Assembly: GCA_035222895.1 (NCBI GenBank)
Contig: JAVYIG010002546.1
Span: 62,001-126,000, forward strand
DNA: 64,000 nucleotides
Direction of reading: 5' to 3'
From: Strongylocentrotus droebachiensis
Lineage: Eukaryota; Echinodermata; Echinoidea; Camarodonta; Strongylocentrotidae
Both the position numbers and the translations under genes were made by a program. This document shows positions 1-11,811 of this stretch, piece by piece (the first letter of the stretch is position 1; each line of letters opens with the position of its first letter). The notes beneath the pieces are model-generated. The model was not told the DNA's origin. It saw nothing but the letters and a program-made list of their open reading frames with translations, and made no database searches.

Positions 1-222
1 TCGTTAAGACCAAACGGATTGCAAGATTCTTAGTATGCGAGATATAATATATTATATGTAGTAGTAGATAAGAATAATGTGTATGAGCTTTTTAAATGAT
101 CAAAATTTATTGAAATCGATTCAATCTTCTTGAAAATCTCATGCACTGCACACAGAAATGAGTATTTGGTAATTGCACACAAGTGGCATGGCAGTTTGGT
201 CCAACATTTTCAGCTACTTCTA

Positions 223-380
223 GGCCTCTTTGCATAAATCTTAACATCGATGGTAACTTTGACCGTCAATATCAACTACCATGGCAACTTCACTCAACAA
301 CAATGCAAATCAAAGCTTCCATGTAAGTTACCATTAATGGCAAAGTTACCATCAATGCTAAGTTTTTTGCAACAGGGTCC
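223..380. repeat. Foldback MITE
   Basis: The ends are near inverted copies: GGCCTCTTTGCATAAATC at the left and the complement of TTTTTTGCAACAGGGTCC at the right, with ATCGATGGTAACTTTG against CAAAGTTACCATCAAT inside. About 158 bp, no coding capacity. Confidence 0.75.
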
Positions 381-536
381 TGCATGGTCATATTTCGAAT
401 GTAGGAGGACAGATTCTGAAGAGTAATCATTTCCCAAGAACGCTTTGAATCACTAAAACTGATAAAGGGGCTTTATCTGTGATATATTGAAATCAATGCA
501 GGGAAAATGAATAAAAGTGACACGAGAGTCCCTCAC

Positions 537-827
537 CTAATCTGAACGAAATTCTTTCACTTGCATGGCTTGTTGCCTCCGGGAACACGGCGCAGCTTGT
601 GACAAAAACCGTGTACTCCTGGCCCGGATCTAGACCGTAGAACCGGGCAGATCGGATGTTCCTGGCTACAGGAAAACTCTCCTGCTGCCTGTTTGCCTGC
701 GCCTCGTATGGTTCATACATGACGCAGTACTGTTCAAAGGCCTCGGTGTCCAGGTCGTCCCAGCTCACGGTGAATTCGGTGTTGTCTTTAGGGGTTACGG
801 CCAGACTGAGAGTCTGGGCAGATGTAG
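537..827 (-). CDS. FN3 domain D38 (type B), last exon in window
   Basis: 97 codons, phase 1-1, acceptor cttatcccag, donor GTGAGG. EFTVSWDDLD in strand B, YCVMYEP in strand C, GLDPGQEYTVFVTSC in strand F, ending RISFRL. Two cysteines (YCV, SCA). No sequon. The phase-1 donor means that further coding exons lie to the left of position 1. Confidence 0.92.
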
Positions 828-862
828 CTGGGATAAGAAATGAAAATGACAAAGCAGTCGCT

Positions 863-1042
863 TTTTATTATCATTATAATTATCATCATCATCAGTATTA
901 TATTTATTGTTATTCTGCTCGTGCCTCTTCTTCTTCTTCTTCTTATCGTTGTTATTATTATTAGTAGTACCAGTAGTAGTACATGTAGTAGCATTATCTT
1001 TACTATCATCATCATTATCGTTATTGTAATCATTATTATATA
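863..1042. repeat. TTA/TCA/TTC microsatellite cluster
   Basis: Compound trinucleotide repeats (TTA, TCA, TTC, TAG) in the intron just upstream of D38. Open frames across it are only low-complexity Ile/Tyr/Ser runs. Confidence 0.9.
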
Positions 1043-1544
1043 CCTCTCTTTAGTACGTTGAATAAATCTAGTCATTTTGGTCTGATTGGATTCATGATTT
1101 TAGCCATGCCCACCTACCTACCGGTCAAAAGTTTTTTAAAAAGATGCCTGTTGCCCCGGGCAACGGGCTGCATAAATATATTTTGCTGAGATGCCCATTG
1201 GTTTAATATTTGTACAAAGTTTCTTTGTCCTGAATGGTGGTAACATTCAACCTTTTTCAGGCAACTTTCCAGTGAAGATTTACAGATAATGTCTCAGATT
1301 TTCTGTGTTGTTTCAACTAGTCTTTACTCAAGAAAAGGATAAGGTAAGAACTCTTTGTAGATTTTGTTGTGAATTCGGTATATAAAAGATATATGGACTG
1401 CTTTAATATTTGAAGCATAGCTGTTTCTATAATGGCTCTTGGGGACGTTACATCCCGCCCTCGGGGTTATAGCAGGATGTAAAGTCCCCTTGAGCCTATA
1501 GAAACAGCGATGCCTCTCATAGCAGTCAATATATCTATATTATA
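1036..1544. repeat. Interspersed repeat, copy 1 of 2
   Basis: Starts TATATACCTCTCTT and ends GCAGTCAATATATCTATA. The same order of blocks is present at 21627-22186, including CATGATTTTAGCCAT, GTCTCAGATTTTCTGTG and GGATAAGGTAAGAA. The complement of the end resembles the start, so it may be a non-autonomous DNA element. No transposase seen. Confidence 0.7.
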
Positions 1545-2069
1545 AGTAGAAGTAGTAACTTTATTTTTTTTATCTTCAACATTGTCACTATTATCATTAT
1601 TATTACTAATGATTAGGTCTGGATCGCCAGGGCCTGGGAGGCAACCAATAAGATTCGCGTGGACTGATACGTGTGACGTCCATTCAAGGCAGTGCATTAA
1701 AAGGACGTTGACCATAGCAATCCATATTGTCTTCGTGCAAATCTAAAAGTCCCTAATAAAAGAAATGAAATGCAGGGGAATTGCCTGAAGCCTAATTAGG
1801 GGGTCATTTGCCCCTGAATTGGTTGCCTTGATTCTTGCAACTGTATTTAGAGAATCGTAACTGTGATGACCTGTTCCAACATGCCGTGAAAAGCTGCTGC
1901 TGTTTACTGTATCACTGTGGGTTTCCTCAATGTGAAAATGAACGGCGAGTGGGGATGAAAAAAAGTAGCTGCACAAAATAAAGGCCTTACACGTACATAT
2001 TATTGGTGTGTTATAAGATACAGACAAGTGGAGCTTAACATGAGCTTGTCATTAAAAAAAACGCTGTGG

Positions 2070-2226
2070 TTTATTATCATCATTATTATCCTTATTCTCA
2101 TTAATTATCATTATTACTATTATTATCAATATCATTATTATTATTATTATAGTAAATATAACTACATATATTAATGTTATCATCATTATGATTTCTTTTT
2201 ATTACTATTACTCTAATTTTTATTAT
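2070..2226. repeat. TTA/ATC microsatellite
   Basis: Degenerate ATT/ATC repeats with little else; ends near a SINE-like scrap (CTGTGCCTGGGAGA) that also occurs at about 19240. Confidence 0.85.
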
Positions 2227-2358
2227 GAAATATTTGGAATCATCTGTGCCTGGGAGAGGAAAAGTGAACTAAATCATGTGTGAACAACCTAAGCAAGTCT
2301 ATACCTTCTTGGCCTCAGAGAAACCATTTTTATGTGACTTTTTCAAATGGATACTTAC

Positions 2359-2622
2359 TCGCAATGGTTAGCTCTGAACGGCTTGGTAGAGATTTCCAAA
2401 TATTCACTATCGTGAAGAAATACTCAGTCAGAGGTGTCAGGTTGCTAAATGTCACAGACGTTTCCGATGATGATACAGTGTGGGGAGATGGCGGCTGCCC
2501 TCCGGTTACATTGTAGGTGATGTTATACGTATCGCTTCCACCCTCTGAAGGTGGATCCCAACTGATGGTTATACTCTGCGCTGCCACAATCGTGGATCTG
2601 AAGTTTGTTGGCGGATTCGGAA
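2359..2622 (-). CDS. FN3 domain D37 (type A), single exon
   Basis: 88 codons, phase 1-1, acceptor tcactgcag, donor GTAAGT. VPNPPTNF start, QSITISWDPPSEGG in strand B, YNITYNVTGG in strand C, LTPLTEYFFTIVNI in strand F. Sequons NIT, NVT, NLT. The F-G section is shorter than in most type A domains. Confidence 0.93.
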
Positions 2623-2651
2623 CTGCAGTGAAACATAATCAGTAGTGCATC

Positions 2652-2801
2652 AGGGGGTGTTTCACCAAACTTGTCATCAGTGAAAAATGACAGTTGTTGT
2701 TATAAGCTACTGAAATCCTTGCTTCTGATTGGTTATCAGCACATTTATCAATGATATTTGTCATTTGTCATTGAAAAAAGGCTTTGTGAAACGGGTCCCA
2801 G
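2652..2801. repeat. Foldback MITE (GGGTGTTTCA family)
   Basis: Ends GGGGGTGTTTCACCAAA and complement of TTTGTGAAACGGGTCCC. The middle CTACTGAAATCCTTGC...GATTGGTTATC recurs at 46266-46970, 46991-47145 and 55548-55685. Confidence 0.75.
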
Positions 2802-3095
2802 GTCTTTTAGCTCTTACAGTGCATTGAGGTTTTGCTTGAGAGAGATACATGTACATGTATTACCAAAACATGAACAGTGCTTACTTTCCAAATGCCTGCA
2901 CAATCTTCTACGACAAAATTTTGTGAACAGAAGTTGATGCATATTTAATACTATTTCAAATGATACAAAATATTCCTATTATTTGTAGCTGATTTCATTT
3001 ATCCTTTGAAATATCAATATATTTACATAAGTGTTTGAAAGTGAAAGAATTGAAACTGTCCTGGTTGTAAATTTTATATAGCTTCCTACAAATAC

Positions 3096-3177
3096 CTGTA
3101 AACTGGATTTCCTTTAAAGAACAGAGAATATACATGTATCTAGCTGGACTCATGGTGTTATCTGTACCAGGAGCTAG
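3096..3177 (-). pseudogene. Decayed copy of the 3' half of exon D36
   Basis: About 80 bases, 350 bp downstream of D36 in transcript sense, that align with the end of D36. The minus strand reads LAPGT..T, then IQFTG, against LTPGTQYTIG...TQFTG in D36, and is followed by GTATTTG in place of the GTATGTG donor. Flanking intron (3061-3095) is also similar. No matching start or acceptor for a full exon was found, so it is read as a remnant of a local duplication. Confidence 0.7.
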
Positions 3178-3521
3178 ATTGTATCCTTTGAATTATCAGT
3201 GTTTGAAAGTGAGAGAATCTATTCTGATTATGAAGATGTGAGTTGGCCGGTCTAACAGTAAGGTTAGCAGTACATCAAGCTTGCTGTCTCTGCCTACAAA
3301 TATAACCCTGATCCGGCCTAGGTTCTAAAATTGAGCCACGTCTTCTGGCTGCTGATGTTAAAAGTCAATCCCCAAATCATAAATAACCATAGTGATTGAT
3401 ACTTTGTTTTCTTCAATTAAATTAAATTAATTTATTGATACACCTATGTAAAAATTAAAAGACATCCACACACACACCCACACAAACTAGGATTGAATTA
3501 TATGAAGCTTTCTACACATAC
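3178..3521. other. Intron between D36 and D37, upstream part
   Basis: Ordinary AT-rich intron. TATCCTTTGAATTATCAG and GTGTTTGAAAGTGAGAGAAT repeat a block at about 3000-3055, part of the local duplication that left the decayed exon. Short CA run at 3468-3484. Confidence 0.6.
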
Positions 3522-3686
3522 CTGTGAACTGCGTCTTCTCAAGTGCAGCGTATATACCTGGCTGGACACCAATGGTGTATTGTGTACCAGGGGTCAAGCC
3601 GGTGAAGGTGTAGGAATTGGGGTCAGTTGATTGAAACGGTCACGTTACCAGACCCTCCCTCCAGTGCATCGTAGGAGAGAATGTAC
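3522..3686 (-). CDS. FN3 domain D36, second half, with one-base frameshift
   Basis: 165 bases, acceptor ccatctag, donor GTATGT. From the acceptor the frame reads YILSYDALEGGSGNVTV and hits TGA at 3623-3625. From the donor the frame reads NSYTFTGLTPGTQYTIGV and ends KTQFTG. The halves of D36 sum to 250 bases, one more than a multiple of three, so there is one extra base near 3626-3637. Either this allele truncates the protein or it is a sequence error. The two FN3 halves are otherwise intact. Confidence 0.85.
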
Positions 3687-4990
3687 CTAGATGGAATGGA
3701 ACAAACAAAACAGTTTGCATAATCATGGCTGACAAGTGCAGTATATTTCCTTTTATAATTCTGTCTCTCTCTCTCTCTGGTGCTCTGCAGAACACAGGGT
3801 TGATTGTGAGCGCAAAAAAAGGTTTTGGTGAGAGTTTACAGAGTTTCAAGCAAGTCACAGAAAAAAAGCACCTTGCCCCCTAATTTCGAACCAGATTTAC
3901 TTCGATCTCAGGGACTGTCCATTTTTTGAAGAAAAAATATCATGATCGATTTTTTTTTTTTTTAAATCAAGAAAAAAATAAAAAAGTAATCGGGAAATCA
4001 TCAGGCATTTAAGCATTACAACAATTAACACTCCATTCTTTTTAGTCTTAAGGTTCATATAGTTCATATTTATAGCCCATTTAACAATGGAAATTTGTTG
4101 TATTACATGTATATGGATACACATTATTTGCTTTGATAGCATCCAACATCATAATTATTTTCCTTCCCATTGGTCTTGTCCTTCTCTCCTTCCATCAATT
4201 ATAAAAATTATTCTAACTTAATGTTCATGAATTCTAAAGCATTCGCTTTGATCTGGCTCAAACTCGCACCTTAATTGTTAAAATATACATTTGGTTGACG
4301 TGCAGAATGTGCAAAATAAAAAAAAATTGAGATGTTTTAATTATGATAATGTGATATACGCTATGCAAGAACAGAATAGGTAATATTATATCCCTTCTAT
4401 GAATATTCATGAGTTTCCTAAATACATGATTGGTCAATTGGTGGTCACGTGATACAATATAATTGCACTATTAGAGACAAATCTCTGCCAGAGCTCCGAA
4501 TATTTTCCACTATTTTTTCATGGGCAGAACTGCGCATGCTCTCTTTGAGACTTTCAGGTAGATAAGCATTGTGACATCACACGTTCAATCAAAAGTAATG
4601 CGCAAATAGCGCGTCTTATTAATTGCGCGTTAATATAATTGTGCGCAGGTTAAATTGACAAATTCAACTTCGTGAGTCTCCAATACATAATAATAACTTG
4701 TCATATGCCAGCCAATCTTTAAGTCAAACGTTGACCGTACACATTGGTGTCAAATCGGTTCGGATCGTAAAGAAGGGATATAAATCAAATATACCAAGCA
4801 TTTAGTTTGTAAGAATAGTAAAAATTATATATCTTCGTAGGGTCCGGCAATAGTTACTATTTTTTCCTCAAGGCTTCACCCCTCAGAAAAAATAGTACCA
4901 TGCCAGTTCCTCCTCTGATAAATAATTTCCACTAATCTTCCTCCCAGCTTCGTATATTTGTATACTACTATTACAATATTTTGAACTTAC
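3687..4990. other. Intron inside D36
   Basis: A short CT run (3763-3779) and an A/T homopolymer stretch (3951-3964). I recognise no gene or named repeat in the rest. Confidence 0.6.
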
Positions 4991-5075
4991 TCTTCCACGT
5001 CAACTTGCTCCCATTCAATGCTAATGGTGGTCTCATCGAATGCTGTGATGTTTAAGCTTCCCAGAACTCCGACAA
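4991..5075 (-). CDS. FN3 domain D36, first half
   Basis: 85 bases, acceptor cttcctgtag at phase 1, donor GTAAGT at phase 2. Encodes GSLNITAF and TTISIEWEQVDVE, strands A and B with the W present. Joins 3522-3686 through GA|G, which makes E before YILSYDA. Sequon NIT. Intron position matches those of D29 and D34. Confidence 0.85.
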
Positions 5076-5239
5076 CTACAGGAAGAAATAGAATGGTAAA
5101 TTTCTGTTTACACAGTCAGTGTAGACTTGTATGTACATTGTACCGAGCATCACAATTCATACATGACAAAGTAAACAAACTCAATACAAAAATTAAAATA
5201 AAAGTATATCTTCTTTTTTGTTGTTCAATATTAAATGCC

Positions 5240-5560
5240 ACTATTACTATGACTGTGACGACTAATACACCTACAGCTATTACTACAGTACTACTACTAC
5301 TACAATCTGACTGTGATGACTAATACACCTACAGCTATTACTACAGCACTACTACTAGTACTACTACTACTACAATAATGTTTTGAATAATGATAATGAC
5401 AATACCAATAACAGAAATGATGAAAATAATAATAATAATAATAATAATCATAATAATAATATTAATAATAATAATAATAATGATATTGATAACAATAATA
5501 ATAGCAATAATAAATATGATAATAATGTAATAATATAAGGCCAGTTGCAGACCACCTTAT
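5240..5560. repeat. Direct repeat of about 57 bp plus AAT/TAC microsatellites
   Basis: CTAATACACCTACAGCTATT occurs twice, 57 bp apart, each followed by TAC trinucleotides, then ATA/ATG/ATT arrays up to 5540. Confidence 0.85.
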
Positions 5561-5761
5561 GTGTGTCTGCATCAGAAACGGATTTAATTTTAAACATCTG
5601 TCACATCTGGCCACTGAAGGAGAGTGTGACATTAACCTGTTTCTTCTTCTTCTTTTTTTTGGACAACTCATCACCCTCCACCTGCCGGATGAAGGGTATT
5701 TTAGTTTTTTTTTTCACATTCATTAAGTAGATGGAACTTCGACTGCTTGCCGTCGAAAATG

Positions 5762-6297
5762 ATGCCTCAGTCATAGAACAATTTTACAAACCAAAACAGA
5801 AGAAATTTTTCAAATTCAAGTTCGATTGTAATCCATTAACAGGTTCTCAGAATATCTTGATTACTACCCATTTCTTATATACATGTATGACCAACCTGTG
5901 TATGACCCTTATGATCTTTGACCTCATGACCCCAAAATCTACCCAGTTCATTGGCTCTGCAAGATACATACATGTACATGTACAAGTCTTGAGTTTGATG
6001 GTAATCCATCCATCTGTTCTAATGATAATGTGATCACAAGCTATTTTTACATACATAATGAGCCCTGTGACCTTTGACTGATGATTGATTGATTGATTGA
6101 TTGATTTTATTTCATTTCATATGACCTTGTGACCCTAAAATCTAATCAATTCAATGGCTCTGCAAGTTACATACATGACCAAAGTTTGGTAGGAATCCAT
6201 CAGTCTGTTCTCGAGATGACACGATCACAAGAACAGGACGTACGTACGGACAACCCGAAAACATAATGCCTCCGGCTACTTCGTAACGGAGGCATAA
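5762..6297. repeat. TGACC-rich interspersed element, copy A
   Basis: Shares its left part (CAATTTTACAAACCAAAACA) and right end with 11812-12573. The right end is a hairpin GCCTCCG...CGGAGGC after AACATAAT. Contains CATGACCCCAAAATCTA and TGACCTTTGAC blocks. (GATT)n at 6082-6104. Confidence 0.8.
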
Positions 6298-6325
6298 TAC
6301 AATAAAAACCAATAATAATCTTTAC

Positions 6326-6610
6326 CTGCAAAGACTTCCACAGGAGCGCCCATCTCCTGGAGATCTGCTTCCACTTCAAGGAGAGACACCACAGTGAAGG
6401 AGTAATTCATTCCCTCATTAAGGCCATCCACTCTCAGCAAATTGCTTTCAGCAGCAGCCTGAACGACCTCGAACATCAGCTCTGTGATGTCATTAACAGG
6501 ATAGTAGGAAATGTTGTAGCTATCGATCATCCCGGCAGGGTTGTCCCACGTCAGGACCACGTAGTCCCTGCCGATGCTGGTGAATTGAGGATCAACCGCG
6601 GATTCTGGGA
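6326..6610 (-). CDS. FN3 domain D35 (type A), single exon
   Basis: 95 codons, phase 1-1, acceptor ccgacacag, donor GTAAAG. VPESAVDPQFTS start, VVLTWDNPAG in strand B, SYNISYYPVNDI in strand C, GLNEGMNYSFTVVSLLE in strand F. Sequons NIS and NYS. DPQFT and NDI link it to D23. Confidence 0.93.
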
Positions 6611-6658
6611 CTGTGTCGGTTAAAGCAATGAATTTAACAATAATGATAATAATGATAA

Positions 6659-6862
6659 TTTTGTTCACGCAGGGCAGCATCAATGTTGTTCTTCCCGAGG
6701 GCCCTGCAATTAATTTTACACCGCAATTACAAGATGCCCATTTACACCTGGGTGGAGAGTGGCAAATGTGAATAAATGTCATGCCAAAGTATGTTGCTGC
6801 AGGGCTGGGAGTTGAACCCTAAAGCCTTGAATTGAGAGTCAAGTGAATGAACTACTATACCA
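6659..6862 (-). repeat. tRNA-derived SINE (family 2)
   Basis: On the minus strand a tRNA-like head with GGTTCAACTCCCAGCC (B-box like) and GTGGTATAG..GTTCATTCACTTG (A-box like), then TTTGCCACTCTCCACCCAGG. The head does not fold as a complete tRNA. Related copies at 14087, 42165, 42826, 48427, 53245, 55738 and 62716. Confidence 0.75.
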
Positions 6863-7272
6863 CGACAGATCCACAAATGTAAAGGTAGGCTGAGTACATG
6901 TAAATAACCTGCTAGTGTGAAGATAGGTTAAATAATCTGTTGAACATTTATTTTGCTCGAGAGTAGTGGATTGCAATTGGCTCAACTGATCTTTTCTATG
7001 TGATATAGATGCACACGTATAATGTATTATTTGTTTCAAGTGGCCCAAACATGTACAGCGAGGAGTGCAAAGTAGCAAGGGGGCACAAAATATCCAAGAT
7101 TTCTAAATCTACAGTTTGTCCCCTCACTCATGTAAACTTATGTAAATTCCATTGTTATCTTCTTGATTGGTATGTACATACCAACTGTATCACTGTATTC
7201 ATGTAATATATGTTATGTTGTTTTTAAAAGTGAATGAATTGAAATTGATATTGAAATCGGCCACATTCTTAC

Positions 7273-7463
7273 TTGTAGCTGCCTTTGTGAGTAAGGGAAC
7301 AACTTCAAGTCCACTGAGCCGTACAACTTCGGCATAGAGAGTGAAGAGAGTGCCAGAAGTCAACATATTAAAGTCCACCGTGAACGATTTGCAATCCATG
7401 GTTAAACAATCTCTTGTTGTATTGCTGGTCACCATCTCGTCGATGTACAATCCGGTTATAATG
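7273..7463 (-). CDS. FN3 domain D34, second half
   Basis: 191 bases, acceptor ctctttgcag at phase 2, donor GTAAGA at phase 1. ITGLYIDEMV in strand C, FTVDFNMLTSGTLFTLYAEVV in strands E-F, ending TKAAT. Cysteines in DCLTMDC could pair. One sequon (NTT). The domain is divergent but keeps the length and hydrophobic spacing of its neighbours. Confidence 0.87.
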
Positions 7464-7597
7464 CTGCAAAGAGAATATTCATAATTGTCATTAGTTATTT
7501 GAAATAATATGGTAGATGTAGCAGTGAAATAGTCGAATCACATCTGATTTTTGTGATTTGCTAATTTTGTTTTTACTTGGCATTCTATGGGTAAACA

Positions 7598-8171
7598 TTA
7601 AAGGGATAGTTGAGTTCTGTTTTCAGACCGCAAATGCCTTCAAAGTGCATAGTTATTGCTCTTATTTTTATCTATGACATTTCTAGTGCCCTTTTAGAAC
7701 CTAAAATTGCTATGAAGGTAATTTTAGACCCCAAAATGTGTGATATTTAGCCAATACCATCATACTAATTCAACTCCACTTTCAAAAAAATGGTGACCGT
7801 TAATTAATTATTTAATTAAAAATAACAATACACTGTACGAGGGCCGGCTGGTTGTGCGTAATATAACCAACACCAAAATGCCAACAAAAAGCCAACAACA
7901 GCATTGGCTGAAATGCGACGTTATAAAGTCGCTGTTTCGTTTTTTCCAACAGCTTTTTCAAATTATCTAATATTTGTGGTGGTACGCAAGTATTAGAAAT
8001 CGATATATTTATGGATATTTCAGCCGTCTCTGAAACGATTTTGGTCAAACAAAGATGATTTTGTCATTTAAATTGTATGTTCTTTCAGAGTTGACACAGA
8101 GTTTTTCATTATCTTACAAAAAAAATTATCTGTGTAGCGCCCTCTGCGACAGAACTCCACTATCCCTTTAA
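7598..8171. mobile_element. TTAA-flanked non-autonomous DNA element
   Basis: 574 bp with terminal inverted repeats TTAAAGGGATAGTTGAGTTC and, inverted, TTAAAGGGATAGTGGAGTTC. TTAA at both ends fits the piggyBac or Kolobok target site. No transposase. Confidence 0.75.
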
Positions 8172-9290
8172 AGATAAGCTCTAGTTCTGGTAATGGTGAA
8201 AAAAACATTGAAACAGTTTCTATTTAAATTCACACCAATTGTTAAGCAGTACAAATAAATGACTCTTGCCAAAGGAATTTGAATGAAATTGTGTACTTGC
8301 AGAGAAAAAAAGCAAAATAAACATTGATTTTCTTTAACGGTCGGGGCTAGTCCTAAACGGAATTCAAAATTACTGATATGTCTGTTTAGCTCCCTCTTTC
8401 GGCAGCAACTTGATATAATTCTCTCGGTTGGCGATTCATTCACGCCGAAAAGCAACCCAAACAATGCGCTCTACTGAAAACAACTTACATTTCTTCAGCT
8501 ACCGCACTGCACATGCAGTGAACTAGTATTTATTATTGCTTATAGCAGGCCCACATAGTTGTCTAAATCTCCCAACACTCTATACTAGTTATGGAAACAA
8601 ACTTACGCTAAAAACGATATGGGGGAGAGAGAGATAAAGATAGAGAGATAAAGATAGAAAGAGGGATGGGGTGGGAGGAGGGGGGTGATGATCGGAAAAA
8701 AAATATTGAATTGCCTCCTTTTTTTAACACTGCTCTTCCATCTTAAAACATTATTTGGAAATCGTATCATCCTTTTATTTTGAAGAGGAGTTCTCTTGTG
8801 TTGCATTAAATCAATGCATAGACCTACACTCATTTGGTTATTACCAACATACATGCATTAAAATAAACAGCCACATATACCAAGGAGTTATTACACCTTG
8901 CACATAACGAAATTACATACAGCAATATATTCAATCTCCCTGGCTTTACACAGGGAGTCCCTGCTATACCAATGCGTGACGATACACAGTCGAGATATCC
9001 CCAAAAATCAAACACGTGCTAGAGTAAGGGTCAAAGTTCGCGCTAATTATATTCCGACGTAATGCCTTAGTTTGCTCAATACTAAAGATCGTGTGTGCAA
9101 TAATACGGTAAAAGGGTCGAGGGGTCACTTTCATGTTTACATGATTATACCAAAAGACAGAAAAACGGTACCATGCCAGTACATAATTCAGGATTTGTAT
9201 CTAATCGCTGTGTCCGGGCTTCAAAGTTGCTGCTTCCTAAATAGAAATAGATTGGGCCCGCTATCACTCCTTAGATCTGATTTCTTTTGG
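8172..9290. other. Intron of D34, plain part
   Basis: Purine-rich GAGA/GATA tract at 8622-8695. Otherwise I see no gene or repeat I can name. Confidence 0.6.
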
Positions 9291-9299
9291 TAAAAAAGT

Positions 9300-11350
9300 C
9301 ACTCTCAAAAATTATACAGGACACCGTTTTATTTGTGTGTATCATGTCTAAGAATACTACCCAAGGATAAGAAAAAAAGCCTTTATCATTTCTTGTAATG
9401 CTAGCTGTAAAATGAAAATTGTTCAAATTCTGTATTTTTGCCTGCCCATGTTTTACCTTTATTTGCCATATGATCATATTGTATTTTATAATATTATTTT
9501 AGACCCCTCGGTAAAATAGTTGCGCTATAATTGGCAAAACTGGGCAGACAAACACATCCGTACCTTTTGGTATTTACCCACGTTTTCATTTATGTTATTA
9601 CATTTATCTATATCTTTTTCTTTTTTTTTAATAACAGAACATTATATTCATCATCCTAATATAGAACACCGTTTTATTTATGTGTTTAGTCTACAAATAC
9701 TGTCAAACAGATTTGTTTGTTTGTTGTTGTAATAGTAATGATCACTTTTAGCAAAACGTAGACACATTTATTGTAATTTTTTCGTTTGGGAAGGGGGTGG
9801 GGGGGGGGGGGGGGCAGGGGAAGGGGTCCGGGTGCGGGTTTTGATATGAAAAGTGAATGTAAAATTAAAAAATTAAAAATTTAGTATAATTTGTTTGCCC
9901 AATTTTTACTTTTATTTGCCATATATCATCATATCATATTGTATCATATCATTGGACCCCTCGATAGAACACTTGCACTGTAATGGCATGACTGAACAGC
10001 AGGGGCGGCGATTTCTTTTCATGACCAGGGGGGACGAAATGCGAGGGACGAGGGAGCAGTGGCGTAATGGGGTGGGGGGGGGGGGGGGCAGAAAAAAAAT
10101 CTGCATCACCGCCACTCTTAAATGTTACGCAGGCCCTGGGGACGTTTTTAAGTGGGGGGGGGGGGGCTTAAGTATTAGCGATCAGGCATAGTAAAGCAAA
10201 GCAAAGTGGAGCGTAAATTTGCGTGGGGTCCAGGGGCAAAGCCCTGGCGGTGTCAAGGGGCGGAGCCTCATGAAGGTTAGGGGTTTTAGGCATTTAATTA
10301 CGGTCAGATGAGCATATTCTGAAACCTGATATGTGACACTGGCATGCAGGGCACTTTTTGGAGTGGGGTCCAGGGGCGGAGCCTTCAGAAGCTCAGGGGT
10401 TTTATGCATTAAATTACGATCAGATGAGCACCCAGGGGCCGCCTTAGGGCCCTTGGTGGGGTCCAGGGGCAGAGCCCCTGGAAGCTCAGGCGTTTTAGGC
10501 ATTTAATTAGGTCAAATAAGCAACCAGGGACCCACCTTAGGGCCCTTGGTGGGGTCCAGGGAGCAGAGCCCCCGGAAGCTCGGGGAAAAATCACGCCATT
10601 TCAACAACATTTGTAAATCACTGGTATCGAATTAGAAATAAACCACGTTTCATTTTCATTTGGGGGAACTACCCCCAAAGCCCCCCCCCCCCCCCCCCCC
10701 CCCCGATCAGTGTAAGAAAGCATAGTGAATGAGAGGGGTGAAGGTGACGGAAGTGACTACCCCCTCACAAGTTAAAAAATCACATTCCTTAGCAAACCAG
10801 CAATATTCTTTTTTTACATTTCAATTTTCTCAGTATTTACTTGTAAATTTTGAAGGAAATAATATGCGAGGGAGCGTAGCTTCCGAGTGAGAATTTGTTT
10901 TTGTTTTTATTTGTCTAAACGCTGCACTCTTGGGCCCTCCAGAGCCTAAAAGTGTGTTGCAGTCTTTAGTCAGTATTTGCTATACATGTACATTTTATTT
11001 TTGTACTTCTTCAGATTTTGAGGGGGGGACGTGTCCTACCCGTCCTCCCCCGGGATCGCTGCGAACAGACTTTTTCATCCATACTTTGTACCTAGCTTTT
11101 CATTTATGCATTTTTTTTCAAATCACTATCATATCAAGGACACAATTTTATTAGGTGTATAGTCCAGGAATACTGTCTCATAGCCATCGGAAAAAAGTAT
11201 TGTTATAATGGCCACTTTTTGGAAAACTTAAGACACAAAAATATGATATTTTCTTATTTCTTCTTTTGGGGAGGCGGGGGAAATCCCATTTCAAGACTGC
11301 AAAATGTAGTTCACCATGAATAATTATATCACTTTCTAAAAGAAAATATC
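9300..11350. repeat. Degenerate long tandem repeat with G/C homopolymers
   Basis: The blocks CACCGTTTTATTT(A/G)TGTGT, TTTATTTGCCATAT and GACCCCTCG recur at about 9330-9510, 9665-9960 and 11140. Between them are G runs (9795-9814, 10072-10088, 10155-10166) and a run of 24 C at 10681-10704. It looks like a decayed multi-copy retroposon or satellite; I cannot name it. Confidence 0.5.
10220..10590. repeat. Tandem GGGGTCCAGGGGC repeat, four units
   Basis: The motif GGGGTCCAGGG(G/A)GC(A/G)(G/A)AGCC occurs at about 10226, 10365, 10459 and 10549, with GCATTTAATTA between units of 90-140 bp. Lies inside the previous entry. Confidence 0.8.
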
Positions 11351-11811
11351 CGATGGACAAATTAGGCTAAGTTGCAGCTTCATAATTATGAAAATGTTGT
11401 AGGGCCCGCAATCTATCCTTTTGCCTAAGGATGTTTCCTGTAAAGTTTGGGTAAATATCAGTTATCAATTTTTGACAAGAAGTAAAACAAAATGTGAAAA
11501 ATATGATAACTGGGGCACTTGGAATAGCCACCCTCGTGCCCCACGCCAGATCCCTCTTGCCTAAGGACGACGGTCACAGAGAAATGGCAATAAATGTACT
11601 AATAGTAATTAGTGATACAGTAGGCCTACATGTACAAGTTACAGCCAAACGTAACGAGACACAAACCCCCTACAAGGTCTGGACGCCAGCCCAGCTCCAG
11701 CCCCAGCCCGTATACATATATATATTTTGTTGTTGAAATAAATCTTTATTCAGATACAAAATCATGGATAACATCATACATAAATATTTATGTTTTAATG
11801 AGATCAAATTA
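11351..11811. other. Intron of D34, unassigned
   Basis: A GC-richer block (11510-11710) stands out from its surroundings but shows no convincing protein match and no repeat elsewhere in the window. Confidence 0.5.

Noticed and set aside
840-1061. Ile-rich frames resembling membrane segments
   Set aside because: Products of TTA/TCA microsatellite; all frames look alike.
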